From assembly GCF_020523795.1 (NCBI RefSeq), contig NZ_JAJALI010000004.1:372001-436000 (forward strand): a DNA stretch of 64,000 nt. Reading direction: 5' to 3'. The stretch is from Ancylobacter sp. Lp-2 (GTDB taxonomy: Bacteria > Pseudomonadota > Alphaproteobacteria > Rhizobiales > Xanthobacteraceae). Numbering within the stretch: position 1 is the stretch's first letter; every line of letters starts with the position of its first letter. Below, piece by piece: positions 1 to 9,787 of the stretch. A program made the position numbers and the translations under genes. The notes beneath the pieces are model-generated. The model ran no database searches, was not told where the DNA came from, and worked only from the letters and a program-made list of their open reading frames with translations.

Positions 1-754
1 GCCGGCCGTCGATCGCGGCCAGCGTTCCCGGAATCAGGTTGTTGTCGCCGAGAAAGGAGGCGGTGAAAGGCGTGCGGGGGCGGCGATAGAGTTCCTCGGG
101 CGCGCCTTCCTGCTCGATGCGGCCGCGATTGACCACGATGATGCGGTCGGACAGCGCGATCGCCTCCTCCTGGTCGTGGGTGATGAAGACGAAGGCGATG
201 CCGAGCCGGCGCTGCAACGATTTGAGGAAGCGCTGCATCTGCGCGCGCAATTCGACATCGAGGGCGGACAGCGGCTCGTCGAGGAGAATGAGCCGTGGTT
301 CGCAGATGATGGCGCGGGCCAGTGCCACGCGCTGGCGCTGGCCGCCGGACATTTGCGCGGGATAGCGTCCGCCGAGGGTGCCCAGCCCCACCGTGTCCAG
401 CACCTCGGCGACACGGGCGGCGATCTCCGCCTTCGGGCGCCCGCGCACCTTCAGGCCATAGCCGACATTCTCGGCGACCGTCATGTGGTGGAACAGCGCG
501 TAGTCCTGGAAGACCGTATTGAAGGGGCGCCGGTTGATCGGCACGGCGGAGAGGTCGCGCCCCTCGAACATCAGGCTTCCGCCGTCGATCCCCTCGAAGC
601 CGCCGATAATGCGCAGGATGGTGGTCTTGCCAGAGCCGGAAGGCCCGAGGATGGTGAGGAATTCGTTGTCGGCCACGGTGATGTCGATGCCGTCGAGCAC
701 GCGCACCGCGCCATAGCGTTTCGAGACGTTGTTGAGATGGAGGAGAGGCTGCAC
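1..754 (-). CDS. ABC transporter ATP-binding protein, PotA-type (3' end outside window)
   Basis: This is the ATPase of a spermidine/putrescine-type ABC importer and would energise uptake of the ligand bound by the protein encoded just upstream (850-1869). The reverse strand reads from a GTG at 754 into VQPLLHLNNVSKRYG. It carries Walker A GPSGSGKT, the Q-loop in NTVFQDYALF, signature MSGGQRQR, Walker B LILLDEPLSALD and the switch His in FITHDQEEA. It is still open at base 1, so the C-terminal TOBE region is missing from view. The gene follows the binding-protein gene by 95 bp that contain two strong hairpins. Permeases are not visible and presumably lie to the left. PotA-type ATPases also serve other small solutes, so polyamine specificity is not established. 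Confidence 0.88.
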   Translation of the reverse strand, partial: MQPLLHLNNVSKRYGAVRVLDGIDITVADNEFLTILGPSGSGKTTILRIIGGFEGIDGGSLMFEGRDLSAVPINRRPFNTVFQDYALFHHMTVAENVGYGLKVRGRPKAEIAARVAEVLDTVGLGTLGGRYPAQMSGGQRQRVALARAIICEPRLILLDEPLSALDVELRAQMQRFLKSLQRRLGIAFVFITHDQEEAIALSDRIIVVNRGRIEQEGAPEELYRRPRTPFTASFLGDNNLIPGTLAAIDGR

Positions 755-783
755 GCGTGTCGTTCCGTCATCCGGTCGAGGGA

Positions 784-833
784 GGCGGCATCCGGATGCC
801 GCCCGAGGTCACGGCCGGCCCGTCGGGCCGGCC
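784..833 (-). terminator. Two tandem hairpins between binding-protein and ATPase genes
   Basis: Positions 784-803 form a perfect 20-bp palindrome (GGCGGCATCC and its complement). Positions 813-833 form a 10-bp GC-only stem around a single central base. No T-run follows on the minus strand. Such intercistronic hairpins often protect the abundant binding-protein mRNA or partly terminate transcription before the ATPase gene. The role is inferred from position. Confidence 0.45.
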
Positions 834-849
834 CTGTCGGAGGCGGCGG

Positions 850-1869
850 CTATTCGGCCGCCTTGACCTCGTTCCAGATCGCCTGGCGGCGGGTGTAGTC
901 CTCGGGATTGTCCGCCCAGATCAGGCGGCTGGCGTAATCCATCCCCTCGGGGGCGTCGGTGGTCGAGCCGTAGCCGAACTTCTTCGCCATGTCGGCGCCG
1001 ATCTTCTTCTGCAGCACGAAGTTCATCCAGGCATAGGCGGCGTCGGGGTTAGACGTGCCCGCGCTGACCGTGAGATTGTCGAGCCAGCCGACGGCGCCCT
1101 CCTTCGGGATGGCGTAGCCGACATCGAAGCCCTTCTTCTGCAGGTTGATGGCCGCGAGCTCTCCCATGGAGAACATCAGCACCACGTCGTTTTCGGTCCA
1201 GATGGTGGTGCCTTCGTCGAAGCCGGCGAAATAGGTGAGCAGGTTGCGCTTGAGGGCGATCAGCTTGTCCTTCACCTGCGCGAACTGCGCGTCGGTGAGG
1301 TGGAACGGGTCCTTCATGCCCAGCACGATGGCGCCGAAATTGACGGCGTTGTTGGCGTCGTCGAGCGAGATGACCTTGCCCTTGTATTTCGGGTCCCACA
1401 GCACCTCCCAGCTTTCCGGCGCGGTGGGGAAGGTCTTCTTGTCATAGACCATGCCGAGCGAACCCCACGCCCACGGCACGCCATAGGTGGCGCCGTCGAA
1501 GGTGGCGTTCGCCATGTCCCGGAACTCGGGGAGAAGATTGCCGGCGCTGGTGAGCTTGGCCTTGTCGATCGGGGCGATGAGCTTCTGGTCGGCATAGGCC
1601 TTGAGGCTGGCCGTATCGATGGTGACGACGTCGTAGTCCTTGCCGTTCGACGCCTTCATCTTCGCGATCTGCTCGTCGACGCCACCGACATAGGTCACCT
1701 TCACGGTGATGCCGGTCTGCTTCTCGAATTCCTCGACCCAGGCCGGATCGGCATAGCCCTCATAGGCGAGCAGGCGCACCTCGCCCTTCGGCTGGGCGAC
1801 GGCCGCCGCCGAGGAGAGAAGGGTAAGCGTGGTGAGCGACGCGGCCACTGCCCTCGACATCCAATTCAT
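850..1869 (-). CDS. Periplasmic substrate-binding protein of PotD/spermidine-putrescine type
   Basis: A 339-residue solute-binding protein. The start at 1869 (MNWMSRAV) is preceded by GGAGAA seven bases upstream and gives a clean Sec signal peptide ending SSAAAVAQ. The longer reading frame upstream adds a non-signal extension with no support. The mature protein opens GEVRLLAYEGYADPAWVEEF and contains the segments GKDYDVVTIDTASL, YGVPWAWGSLGMVYDKK and DPAYAWM-like text typical of family 1 spermidine/putrescine-type binding proteins. It lies directly upstream of the ATPase gene. The ligand is unknown. The AAATCATATTT element 40 bp upstream suggests control by the FadR-type regulator at 3899-4708, which would link it to the sugar-acid genes rather than to polyamines. 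Confidence 0.88.
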   Translation of the reverse strand: MNWMSRAVAASLTTLTLLSSAAAVAQPKGEVRLLAYEGYADPAWVEEFEKQTGITVKVTYVGGVDEQIAKMKASNGKDYDVVTIDTASLKAYADQKLIAPIDKAKLTSAGNLLPEFRDMANATFDGATYGVPWAWGSLGMVYDKKTFPTAPESWEVLWDPKYKGKVISLDDANNAVNFGAIVLGMKDPFHLTDAQFAQVKDKLIALKRNLLTYFAGFDEGTTIWTENDVVLMFSMGELAAINLQKKGFDVGYAIPKEGAVGWLDNLTVSAGTSNPDAAYAWMNFVLQKKIGADMAKKFGYGSTTDAPEGMDYASRLIWADNPEDYTRRQAIWNEVKAAE

Positions 1870-1909
1870 CGTCTGTTCTCCATCTGGCGCCGTTTGGCTT
1901 GAGGCAAAA

Positions 1910-1920
1910 AAATCATATTT
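1910..1920. promoter_or_regulatory. AAATCATATTT element upstream of the PotD-type gene
   Basis: AAATCATATTT at 1910-1920 is one of four related AT-rich near-palindromes in the two divergent promoter regions of this block. Here it is framed by GGCAAAA (1903-1909) and TTTTGCC (1923-1929), a further 7-bp inverted repeat. It is probably an operator for the FadR-type regulator; this is inference. Confidence 0.45.
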
Positions 1921-2012
1921 AATTTTGCCGGTCAATTCGGCGCTTGAAGAAATCGGCCGAAAATCGTCATTCTCACGCGGCGAACCCTGGCTCTCCTCCG
2001 AGTGAGGATCGA

Positions 2013-2042
2013 TTGACGTCACTAAATATCATATTTTATATC
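2013..2042 (+). promoter_or_regulatory. Probable promoter of the SDR gene with an embedded operator palindrome
   Basis: TTGACG (2013-2018) and TATATC (2037-2042) are spaced by 18 bp and resemble -35 and -10 hexamers. The spacer contains the perfect 6+1+6 palindrome AAATATCATATTT (2024-2036). An operator filling the space between the two hexamers is the classic arrangement for steric repression. It is the best-formed of the four related sites in this block. Confidence 0.5.
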
Positions 2043-2076
2043 GACACTTCCCTGCCCGTCATTGCTGGAACCGCTC

Positions 2077-2883
2077 ATGTCCACCGAGGTCCTGTCTGCC
2101 CTGCCCGCCGCCCGCCGCCTGGAGGGACGCGTCGCCCTCGTCACCGGCGGAGCACGCGGCATTGGCCGTTGCATTGCCGAGCGCTTCGCCGCCGAGGGCG
2201 CGCAGGTGGTCGTGGCCGATATCGACGAGGCGGAAGCGCTCCATGCCGCCGCCGAGCTCGGCCCGCAGGCGCTGGGGCTGCGCGTCGACATCGCCGATGC
2301 CGCCTCGATCGCGGCGCTGGCGCAGACCGTCGAGCAGCGCTATGGCCGCTGCGAAATCCTCGTCAACAATGCCGCCATCCTCGACGCCGCCGGCGTGGAC
2401 GCCATGAGCTTCGACCATTACCGCACGGTGATGGACATCAACCAGGATGGCGCCGTCCGGGTGACGCTCGCCTTGCTGCCGCTCATGCGCAAGGCCGACG
2501 CAGGCCGGCGCATCCTCAATATCGTCTCGATCCAGGGCGTGCGCGGCACCCGCGATTCCCTCGCCTATGCAACCGCCAAGGGCGCGCTGGTCAACTTCAC
2601 CCGCGCCCTTGCCTGCGACCTCGGCGCGGAAGGTATCGTCGTCAACGCGCTGGCTCCCGGCTTCATCGATACGCGGATGGCGCAACTGCCGGACGGCAGC
2701 GGCCATGAGCACGAGACCGACTGGTTCCGCGACATCTATATCCGCCACGGCCGCATTCCGCTGCGCCGACCCGGCACGCCGGTGGACATCGCCGGGCCGG
2801 CCTTCTTCCTCTGCTCGGACGATGCGCGGTACGTGACCGGCCAGATCCTGCTCGTCGACGGCGGCCTGTCCGCCACCTTCTAG
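2077..2883 (+). CDS. Short-chain dehydrogenase/reductase, probable sugar or polyol dehydrogenase
   Basis: A 268-residue classical SDR that would oxidise a sugar or alcohol with NAD(P). The ATG at 2077 with upstream TGGAA is preferred over an in-frame TTG at 2062. Visible motifs are the cofactor loop TGGARGIG, the NNAA motif, a catalytic Ser in SIQGVRG, the YxxxK pair in YATAK, and a C-terminal LVDGGLSATF typical of the family. An Asp after the second strand (VVADID) argues for NAD over NADP. Its last bases overlap the convergent epimerase-like gene. Neighbouring aldose epimerase and enolase-superfamily dehydratase genes suggest it makes an aldonolactone from an aldose, but the exact sugar cannot be read from sequence. 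Confidence 0.88.
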   Translation: MSTEVLSALPAARRLEGRVALVTGGARGIGRCIAERFAAEGAQVVVADIDEAEALHAAAELGPQALGLRVDIADAASIAALAQTVEQRYGRCEILVNNAAILDAAGVDAMSFDHYRTVMDINQDGAVRVTLALLPLMRKADAGRRILNIVSIQGVRGTRDSLAYATAKGALVNFTRALACDLGAEGIVVNALAPGFIDTRMAQLPDGSGHEHETDWFRDIYIRHGRIPLRRPGTPVDIAGPAFFLCSDDARYVTGQILLVDGGLSATF

Positions 2884-3902
2884 GCGCGGGGAAGCGGACG
2901 CGCCGCGAGGCTGTAGCGAAGGATGGCGGGCCGCTCCAGCGTCGCCACCAGACAGGTCGGCGTGCCGGCGGACGCAATCGGGTTGTCGGCCAGCGACACC
3001 GCTTCGGCGAAATCGAAGCAGGCCGCTATCGGCTCGATGCCGAGACCACGGTAGCGCCCGTCCCAGGGCGCGCCGGCCAGCGCCCGGTCGCTGATCCACA
3101 GCAGGCACGAGGGCAGCAGATCCCGGTCCCAATCGAGGCTCAGCACCGCCCCGCGTTCCGCGAAAATCGCCTCCACCGCCCCCTCGACATCGCAGAGCTG
3201 AAGCACATCCTCCATGGGCTCGGCTTTTGGCAGGCGCGCCAGATCGACGACACCGCCCGCACGGGACGGCACGGCGGCAAGGGTCGCGAAATCGCGGCCG
3301 ATGGCCGCCCGCATCGCCCCGCCCGGCACCATAGCCGGATAGGTGAGGCCACGGCGGAAACGGGCCTGGAGGTGCAGGCTTTCCGGTGGGACATCCAGCG
3401 ACAGGATGGGATGCAGGCCAAGCGGAAGACGGGTCACGCGCCGCACCTCGATCGCGAGTTCGAGGTCCAGCGCCGGTGCGTCGGGCCGCACCGCGAGCGT
3501 GCGGGTGAGCCGCCGCACCGCATGATCAGCCGGGTAGTCGAGCGTCAGCCGGATGTGACCCGCGCCCTGCTCCTCCACGCGCCATGTGGCATTGGCGGCC
3601 AGGCCATGGGGAGGATCATTGCAGAGTTCGAGGCCGAATTCGCTCCAGCCCGGCGCGATCCCGTCGAGCGGCCCGCCGACGCCAAAGGGCAGGCACACGA
3701 ACTCCGCGCCGAGATGACGCAAATGGGCGGGCAAGGCGCCCAACAAAGGATCGTCCGGCGACCAGTGTGGCCGGGCGAAGGGCGCGAAGGGCCCATCAGG
3801 CAGATGGAAGACAAGCTCGGTGAGCATCGCCCCCATCGGCGACACGCGCAGGGCGCCATGCGGCCAGTCGAGCGCGAGAAGATCGAGCGGCGCCACGCTC
3901 AC
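2880..3902 (-). CDS. Aldose 1-epimerase (galactose mutarotase) family protein
   Basis: A 340-residue protein of the aldose 1-epimerase fold, which interconverts sugar anomers in the cytoplasm. Supporting text includes LLGALPAHLRHLGAEFVCLPFGVGG near the N-terminus, LGLHPILSLD carrying a His in the expected central position, and a C-terminal GLGIEPIAACFD resembling the glutamate-containing end of the family. The GTG at 3902 overlaps the TGA of the upstream regulator gene as GTGA, a typical translational coupling, and a much longer reading frame upstream is only a shadow of the regulator. A second GTG lies two codons downstream. Mutarotation before oxidation by the adjacent SDR would be a coherent role. 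Confidence 0.75.
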   Translation of the reverse strand: MSVAPLDLLALDWPHGALRVSPMGAMLTELVFHLPDGPFAPFARPHWSPDDPLLGALPAHLRHLGAEFVCLPFGVGGPLDGIAPGWSEFGLELCNDPPHGLAANATWRVEEQGAGHIRLTLDYPADHAVRRLTRTLAVRPDAPALDLELAIEVRRVTRLPLGLHPILSLDVPPESLHLQARFRRGLTYPAMVPGGAMRAAIGRDFATLAAVPSRAGGVVDLARLPKAEPMEDVLQLCDVEGAVEAIFAERGAVLSLDWDRDLLPSCLLWISDRALAGAPWDGRYRGLGIEPIAACFDFAEAVSLADNPIASAGTPTCLVATLERPAILRYSLAARPLPRA

Positions 3903-4708
3903 TTCAGCGCCGCGAGCAGCGAATCCTTGCCGTCGAGGATCACGTCGCGCATGGCCCGCGCCGCCCCCTCCCCCTCGCCACCGGTAATCGCCTCGAACAC
4001 CGCCCGATGCTGGCTGATGTCGTCCTCGACGCTTTTGTCCGCCTTCAGCGCCTGCTGCTGGATGGAAAAGCTCAGATGCAGGAAGTCGGCGACCAGATGG
4101 GCGAAGCTGCCGAGCAGCACGTTGTGGCTCGCGGCGAACACCGCCATGTGGAAGGCGACGTCGGCATGGGCATAGGCGGTCAGATCGCCGCTCGTCGCCT
4201 CCATGGCGTGAAGCGCCGCCCGGATGCGACGCAGGTCCTCGATCGTCGCCCGGCCGGTAGCGAGCTGGGCGGCCGCGGGCTCGATCATCAGGCGCAGCTC
4301 GATCAGATCGCGCATCATGGTGTCGCGCAGCGCGGCGGAGCCGTTCCCATCGCCGAAATGCCAGGCGAGCACGTCGCTGTCGAAGGTGTTCCACAGGTCG
4401 CGCGGGCGCACCCGCGTGCCGACTTTCTGGCGCATTTCGATCAACCCCTTGGCCGCCAGCACTTTCAGCGCCTCGCGCAGGGAGGGGCGGCTCGCCGCGA
4501 ATTCCGCCATCAGGTCCGGCTCGCGCGGCAGCAATTCGCCGGGCGCGAAACGGCCGGAAACGATGGCGCGGCCGAGCTCGGTGATCACATGGCCCTGCAC
4601 GCCGCTGATGCGATAGCCGGACGGGCGCACCGGACGGGGCGCGCGCGCCTCACCGGGCGCGGCTTCGGCCTCGGGGCGCTGGCGTGGCGTCGATGGGCGC
4701 TCCGTCAC
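3899..4708 (-). CDS. FadR-subfamily GntR transcriptional regulator
   Basis: A 269-residue regulator. Residues about 35-105 are a winged helix of the GntR family (LPREPDLMAEFAASRPSLREALKVL and the wing KVGTRVRPRD). The rest is an all-helical FCD effector domain with metal-ligand-like residues in ELRLMIEPAAAQLA, HADVAFHMAVF and ISQHRAVFEAI. The start is GTG at 4708 with GGAG seven bases upstream. An extra 30-residue Pro/Ala-rich N-terminal tail precedes the HTH. It is coupled to the epimerase-like gene. The effector is probably a sugar acid or lactone from the pathway encoded around it. The four AAATATCATATTT-like sites nearby are its likely operators. Confidence 0.88.
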   Translation of the reverse strand: MTERPSTPRQRPEAEAAPGEARAPRPVRPSGYRISGVQGHVITELGRAIVSGRFAPGELLPREPDLMAEFAASRPSLREALKVLAAKGLIEMRQKVGTRVRPRDLWNTFDSDVLAWHFGDGNGSAALRDTMMRDLIELRLMIEPAAAQLATGRATIEDLRRIRAALHAMEATSGDLTAYAHADVAFHMAVFAASHNVLLGSFAHLVADFLHLSFSIQQQALKADKSVEDDISQHRAVFEAITGGEGEGAARAMRDVILDGKDSLLAALK

Positions 4709-4847
4709 TGGCGCTCTCCGTCTTCTGTCGTTGCGGCCGCTTGGCGATAGGCAGGCTTGGGGCCATCCCTACCGGACACGATAGCCTACGCCGCGCATGG
4801 GGGCCTTGCCGCCCATCGGCCTGCGATCATGTCCACAGGATTCATTT

Positions 4848-4858
4848 AAATCATATTT
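4848..4858. promoter_or_regulatory. AAATCATATTT element between the FadR-type gene and the amino-acid-type binding-protein gene
   Basis: AAATCATATTT at 4848-4858 is identical to the copy at 1910-1920 and lies 140 bp upstream of the regulator start at 4708, suggesting autoregulation. Assignment to this regulator is inferred from distribution. Confidence 0.45.
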
Positions 4859-4882
4859 TTTAGCCAAACAAGGCGGCGCATC

Positions 4883-4912
4883 TGGACAGGCGGCGCATAT
4901 TAAATAATATTT
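4883..4912 (+). promoter_or_regulatory. Probable promoter with overlapping operator for the binding-protein gene at 4957
   Basis: TGGACA (4883-4888) and AATATT (4906-4911) are spaced by 17 bp. The -10 region overlaps the related element AAATAATATTT (4902-4912), and ATATTA-AA-TAATAT (4897-4910) is a perfect inverted repeat around it. This fits repression of the plus-strand genes by the adjacent FadR-type regulator. Confidence 0.42.
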
Positions 4913-4956
4913 TTTCGTCGGCACAGATCGACCCTTCCAGAGACCAGGAGAATGGC

Positions 4957-5811
4957 ATGCTCAGGACCGTATTGGCGGCCGTGCTCGCGGCTGTCGTCAG
5001 CGTCAGCGCGAGCGCGCAGGAATTCCAGTTCGAGGCGCCGCCGCTGTTCGACAATTGCGGCGATAGCTCTCTCGCCCGCGCGAAGACCGAAGGCGTGACT
5101 CTCGGCTTCTCGCCCTCGCCGCCCTACTCCTCTCTCGATCCGGCGACCAAGAAGGCGGGCGGGCTCGACATCGAGCTGGTGGAGGCGGCGCTGAAATGGG
5201 CCGGTGTCACCACGTTCAAATATGAGGTGATGCCGTTCGGCCAGCTCATCCCGGCCTTGCTCGCCAAGCGTATCGACGTCGTCTCCGCCAATATCCACGT
5301 CACCCCGGACCGGCTCAAGGCGGTGTCCTTCTCCGGTCCGGCGTGGTGGTACGGCCCGGCCATCGTCGTGGCGAAGGGCAACCCGGCGGGCATTACCTCC
5401 TTCGAGGGCCTCAAGGGCAAGAAGGTCGGGGCCATCGCCGGCTCGGCGGCCGATGAATATCTGCGCAAGATCGGCGTTGCCGTGACGGCCTTCCAGACCG
5501 ACGCCGAGGAATTCGCGGCGATTTCCACCGCCCGCGTCGACGCCATTCTCGACGACGACGTGAAGATCATCGAGTTCATGAAGGCCAACGGTTCGACGCC
5601 GATCGAGATCGTCGCCAACGTCGCGATCCCGGACGAGCTCATCTTCAAATACGGCTATGGCTATGCCCGCTACGCGCTACGCAAGGACGATTGCTCGTTG
5701 CGCGTCGCCTTCACTCAGGGCCTCGCCGAGGTGCGCGGCAATGGTCAGGCCACGGCGATCTTGAAGACGTACGGGCTCACCAACCGCAACCTGTTCTTCT
5801 TCCCGCTCTGA
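4957..5811 (+). CDS. Amino-acid-type (family 3) ABC substrate-binding protein
   Basis: A 284-residue periplasmic protein with a signal peptide ending VSVSASAQ. Family 3 features are LGFSPSPPYSSLDPATKKAGGLDIELVEA, then the conserved helix ending PALLAKRIDVVSANIHVTPDRLKAVSFSGPAWW, and KGKKVGAIAGSAADEYL in the second lobe. It starts at ATG 4957 downstream of CCAGGAGAATGG. A 78-bp gap separates it from the permease gene on the same strand. Unlike most family 3 systems, no ATPase gene is adjacent. The ligand need not be an amino acid: with sugar-acid genes around it, an acidic sugar is conceivable. Confidence 0.85.
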   Translation: MLRTVLAAVLAAVVSVSASAQEFQFEAPPLFDNCGDSSLARAKTEGVTLGFSPSPPYSSLDPATKKAGGLDIELVEAALKWAGVTTFKYEVMPFGQLIPALLAKRIDVVSANIHVTPDRLKAVSFSGPAWWYGPAIVVAKGNPAGITSFEGLKGKKVGAIAGSAADEYLRKIGVAVTAFQTDAEEFAAISTARVDAILDDDVKIIEFMKANGSTPIEIVANVAIPDELIFKYGYGYARYALRKDDCSLRVAFTQGLAEVRGNGQATAILKTYGLTNRNLFFFPL

Positions 5812-5889
5812 CAGCCGCCGGGCTCGGTCAGCGGACGCGCGGGGCGTTGATCCCGCACGTCCCTTCCGGCTTCCGCAGCAGGTTGCGTC

Positions 5890-6570
5890 ATGAACCTTCT
5901 CGATCTCTCGGTCGTCGACGAATACGGCTCGGTCTTCCTGCAAGGCCTTGCCATGACGACCTTCCTCACCCTCGTCGTCATCCTCCTGGCAGGGGGGCTC
6001 GCCGTTCCGCTGGCGCTGGCACGGCTTTCGCCGCGGCGCTGGATCCGCTGGCCGGCGGATTTCTATGTCGAGTTCATCCGGGCCACGCCGCTGATCCTGC
6101 AGCTCATCTATATCTACTACGTGCTGCCCAGCGCCGGCATCCGGCTGGAGCCGGTCACGGCGGCGATCATCGGCCTCACGGTGAATTACTCCGCCTTCAT
6201 GAGCGAGGTCTATCGCTCAGGCATTCAGGCGGTGCCGAAAAGCCAGTATGAGGCGGCGCAAAGCCTGGGGCTCGGCCGCACCATCACCTTCATCAAGATC
6301 ATCTTCCCGCAGGCGTTCCGCATGGTCCTGCCGGCGCTCGGCAACTATCTCATCGCCCTGTTCAAGGATACGGCGCTGGCATCGGTGGTCACGGTGCAGG
6401 AACTCATGTTCTCCGGGCAGATCGTTGCCGCGCGCAACTACCAATACTTCACCGTCTATACCGTCACCGCCATTCTCTATTTCTCCGTCGGCTTTCCTGC
6501 CGCCCTTCTCGTGCGCCGGCTGGAGCACTGGTCGCGGCGTGGCTGGTCGTCGCCTGATCGAAAGTCCTGA
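5890..6570 (+). CDS. Polar amino-acid-type ABC transporter permease (HisM/GlnP family)
   Basis: A 226-residue inner-membrane permease with about five hydrophobic segments, beginning MNLLDLSVVDEYGSVFLQGL. It has the N-terminal QGLAMTTFLTLVVILL segment, the EFIRATPLILQL signature and the cytoplasmic EAA loop EAAQSLGLGRTITFIKIIFPQAF. It follows the family 3 binding protein and precedes the dehydratase gene by a few bases, so the three probably share a transcript. Only one permease is present, implying a homodimer or a partner elsewhere. The ATPase must come from outside this cluster. Confidence 0.88.
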   Translation: MNLLDLSVVDEYGSVFLQGLAMTTFLTLVVILLAGGLAVPLALARLSPRRWIRWPADFYVEFIRATPLILQLIYIYYVLPSAGIRLEPVTAAIIGLTVNYSAFMSEVYRSGIQAVPKSQYEAAQSLGLGRTITFIKIIFPQAFRMVLPALGNYLIALFKDTALASVVTVQELMFSGQIVAARNYQYFTVYTVTAILYFSVGFPAALLVRRLEHWSRRGWSSPDRKS

Positions 6571-6579
6571 GTGATCTCC

Positions 6580-7749
6580 ATGTCCGACATCGCCTTGCCG
6601 AAAGTGACCATCCGCTCCATCGCCGTCGCCCCCCTGTTCGGCGAAAGCCCGAAGGGCGGCTGGTCGGCCGAGATCAAACCGGAGGATTCCGTCCACGCGC
6701 TGATCGCCGTGCACACGGAAGAAGGCATCACCGGTCATGGCAGCGTGTTCACCGACGGGCGGCTCGTCCAGGCCGCCGTCGACGTGCTCGAGCCGCTCTG
6801 GCGCGGCGAGAACGCCCTCGAGCCTGAACGCGTCACCGAAAAGCTGCATCAGAACAGCTTCTGGATGGGGCGCGGCGGCAGCCTCACCCATGCGATCAGC
6901 GGTATCGACATCGCCCTGTGGGACATATTGGGCAAAAGCCTCGGCCAGCCCGTGGGGAGGCTGCTCGGCGGCACCTATCGCGACCGCGTCACGCCCTATT
7001 GCTCGCTGTTGATGGAGGAGCCCGAGCGCATGGCCGACGTCATCGGCCCGCATCGCGCGCGCGGCTTCAAGGCCTTCAAGATCGGCTGGGGGCCCTTCGG
7101 CCGGCGCGGCAGCACGAAGCTCGACGAGGCGATCGTGCGGGCCGCCCGCGAGGCGGCGGGGCCGGATGCCCAGCTCTTCGTCGACGCCGGAGCCTCCGAC
7201 GCCTATTGGCCGCAAGGGCTGAAATGGGCGCTCAACACCGCGCAAATGCTACGCGACTACGATGTAGGCTGGTTCGAGGAGCCGCTGCGGCCGGATGCGC
7301 TGGAAGGGTTCCGGACGCTGCGCCGGGCGAGCCCGGTGCCGATCGCCGGCGGCGAGGTGCTCACCCGCCGGCAGAGTTTCGTCCCCTGGCTCTCCACCGG
7401 CGCCCTCGACATCGTGCAACCGGATGTGACCAAGGTTGGCGGCCTCAGCGAGCAGCGGCGCATCGCCTGGCTCGCCGACGATTTCGGCCTGCGCTATGTC
7501 GGCCATGGCTGGAACACCGCGCTGGGGCTGGCCGCCGATCTTCAACTCGCCGCCGCGCTGCCGCATTGCGACCTCGTCGAGTTCATCGGCGGCAGCGCCT
7601 ATGTCGACGGCATCGTCGCCGAGCCGTTCATTCTCGACGACGAGGGCAAGCTGCATATTCCCGACCGGCCGGGCCTCGGCGTCGACCTCGATCCCGAGGC
7701 GCTGGCGCGCTTCACGCACGCGCCCGCGTCGCTCTTCGCCGCCGCATGA
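6580..7749 (+). CDS. Mandelate racemase/muconate lactonizing enzyme family protein, probable sugar-acid dehydratase
   Basis: A 389-residue member of the enolase superfamily, whose enzymes abstract the proton alpha to a carboxylate with Mg2+. Visible are a basic catalytic position in GFKAFKIGWGPFG, metal ligands in LFVDAGASD, GWFEEPL and IAGGEVL, DIVQPDVTKVGG, and a C-terminal general-base region YVGHGWNTALG with His. The ATG at 6580 is chosen over a GTG nine bases earlier that lacks a ribosome site. Position after the transporter genes, with SDR and epimerase genes nearby, suggests dehydration of an aldonate to a 2-keto-3-deoxy acid. The stereochemical substrate is not determinable here. Confidence 0.85.
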   Translation: MSDIALPKVTIRSIAVAPLFGESPKGGWSAEIKPEDSVHALIAVHTEEGITGHGSVFTDGRLVQAAVDVLEPLWRGENALEPERVTEKLHQNSFWMGRGGSLTHAISGIDIALWDILGKSLGQPVGRLLGGTYRDRVTPYCSLLMEEPERMADVIGPHRARGFKAFKIGWGPFGRRGSTKLDEAIVRAAREAAGPDAQLFVDAGASDAYWPQGLKWALNTAQMLRDYDVGWFEEPLRPDALEGFRTLRRASPVPIAGGEVLTRRQSFVPWLSTGALDIVQPDVTKVGGLSEQRRIAWLADDFGLRYVGHGWNTALGLAADLQLAAALPHCDLVEFIGGSAYVDGIVAEPFILDDEGKLHIPDRPGLGVDLDPEALARFTHAPASLFAAA

Positions 7750-7760
7750 GGTTCGCCACC

Positions 7761-7794
7761 AATGGTCGGCCGTCCGGCAGGGCGGCCGACCATT
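7761..7794. terminator. 12-bp-stem hairpin downstream of the dehydratase gene
   Basis: AATGGTCGGCCG (7761-7772) and its exact complement (7783-7794) flank a 10-base loop 11 bp after the stop codon. It lies between convergent transcription units. There is no T-run, so it is only a candidate terminator or 3'-end stabiliser. Confidence 0.5.
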
Positions 7795-7891
7795 CCGCCT
7801 GATCAGGCCTGGCGCCAGCTCCCATTCCAATGCTGGGGCGGTCTGCCGATCTTTCGCCCGTGCGGCGGCGAGAACTTCCGTGCAACAGGCT

Positions 7892-7919
7892 GGAGCGGGG
7901 CCTGATCCGGCCCCGCTCC
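7892..7919 (-). terminator. GC-rich hairpin downstream of the GlpV-like gene
   Basis: GGAGCGGGGCC (7892-7902) and GGCCCCGCTCC (7909-7919) form an 11-bp stem with a 6-base loop (TGATCC), 22 bp beyond the minus-strand stop codon at 7942. It is probably the end of the polyol transport operon. Confidence 0.5.
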
Positions 7920-7941
7920 CGAAGGATACCCTTCCCGCGGC

Positions 7942-9693
<1,752 letters not shown>

Positions 9694-9787
9694 GGTCGTT
9701 TCCTTCCTGCCGGATAACGCGCCGCTCTCTGTTCGGCTGGCACCGGGCGCACATGCCAGCCGCTTTCGTTCCGGGACCGGATGCCCT

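Noticed and set aside
176..898. Long open frame on the plus strand opposite the PotA/PotD-type genes
   Set aside because: It mirrors the codon bias of the true minus-strand genes and has low-complexity His/Arg/Gly text with no family similarity.
3903..4394. N-terminal extension of the aldose-epimerase frame
   Set aside because: The extension is an out-of-frame reading of the FadR-type gene. The GTGA overlap at 3902 gives a natural start.
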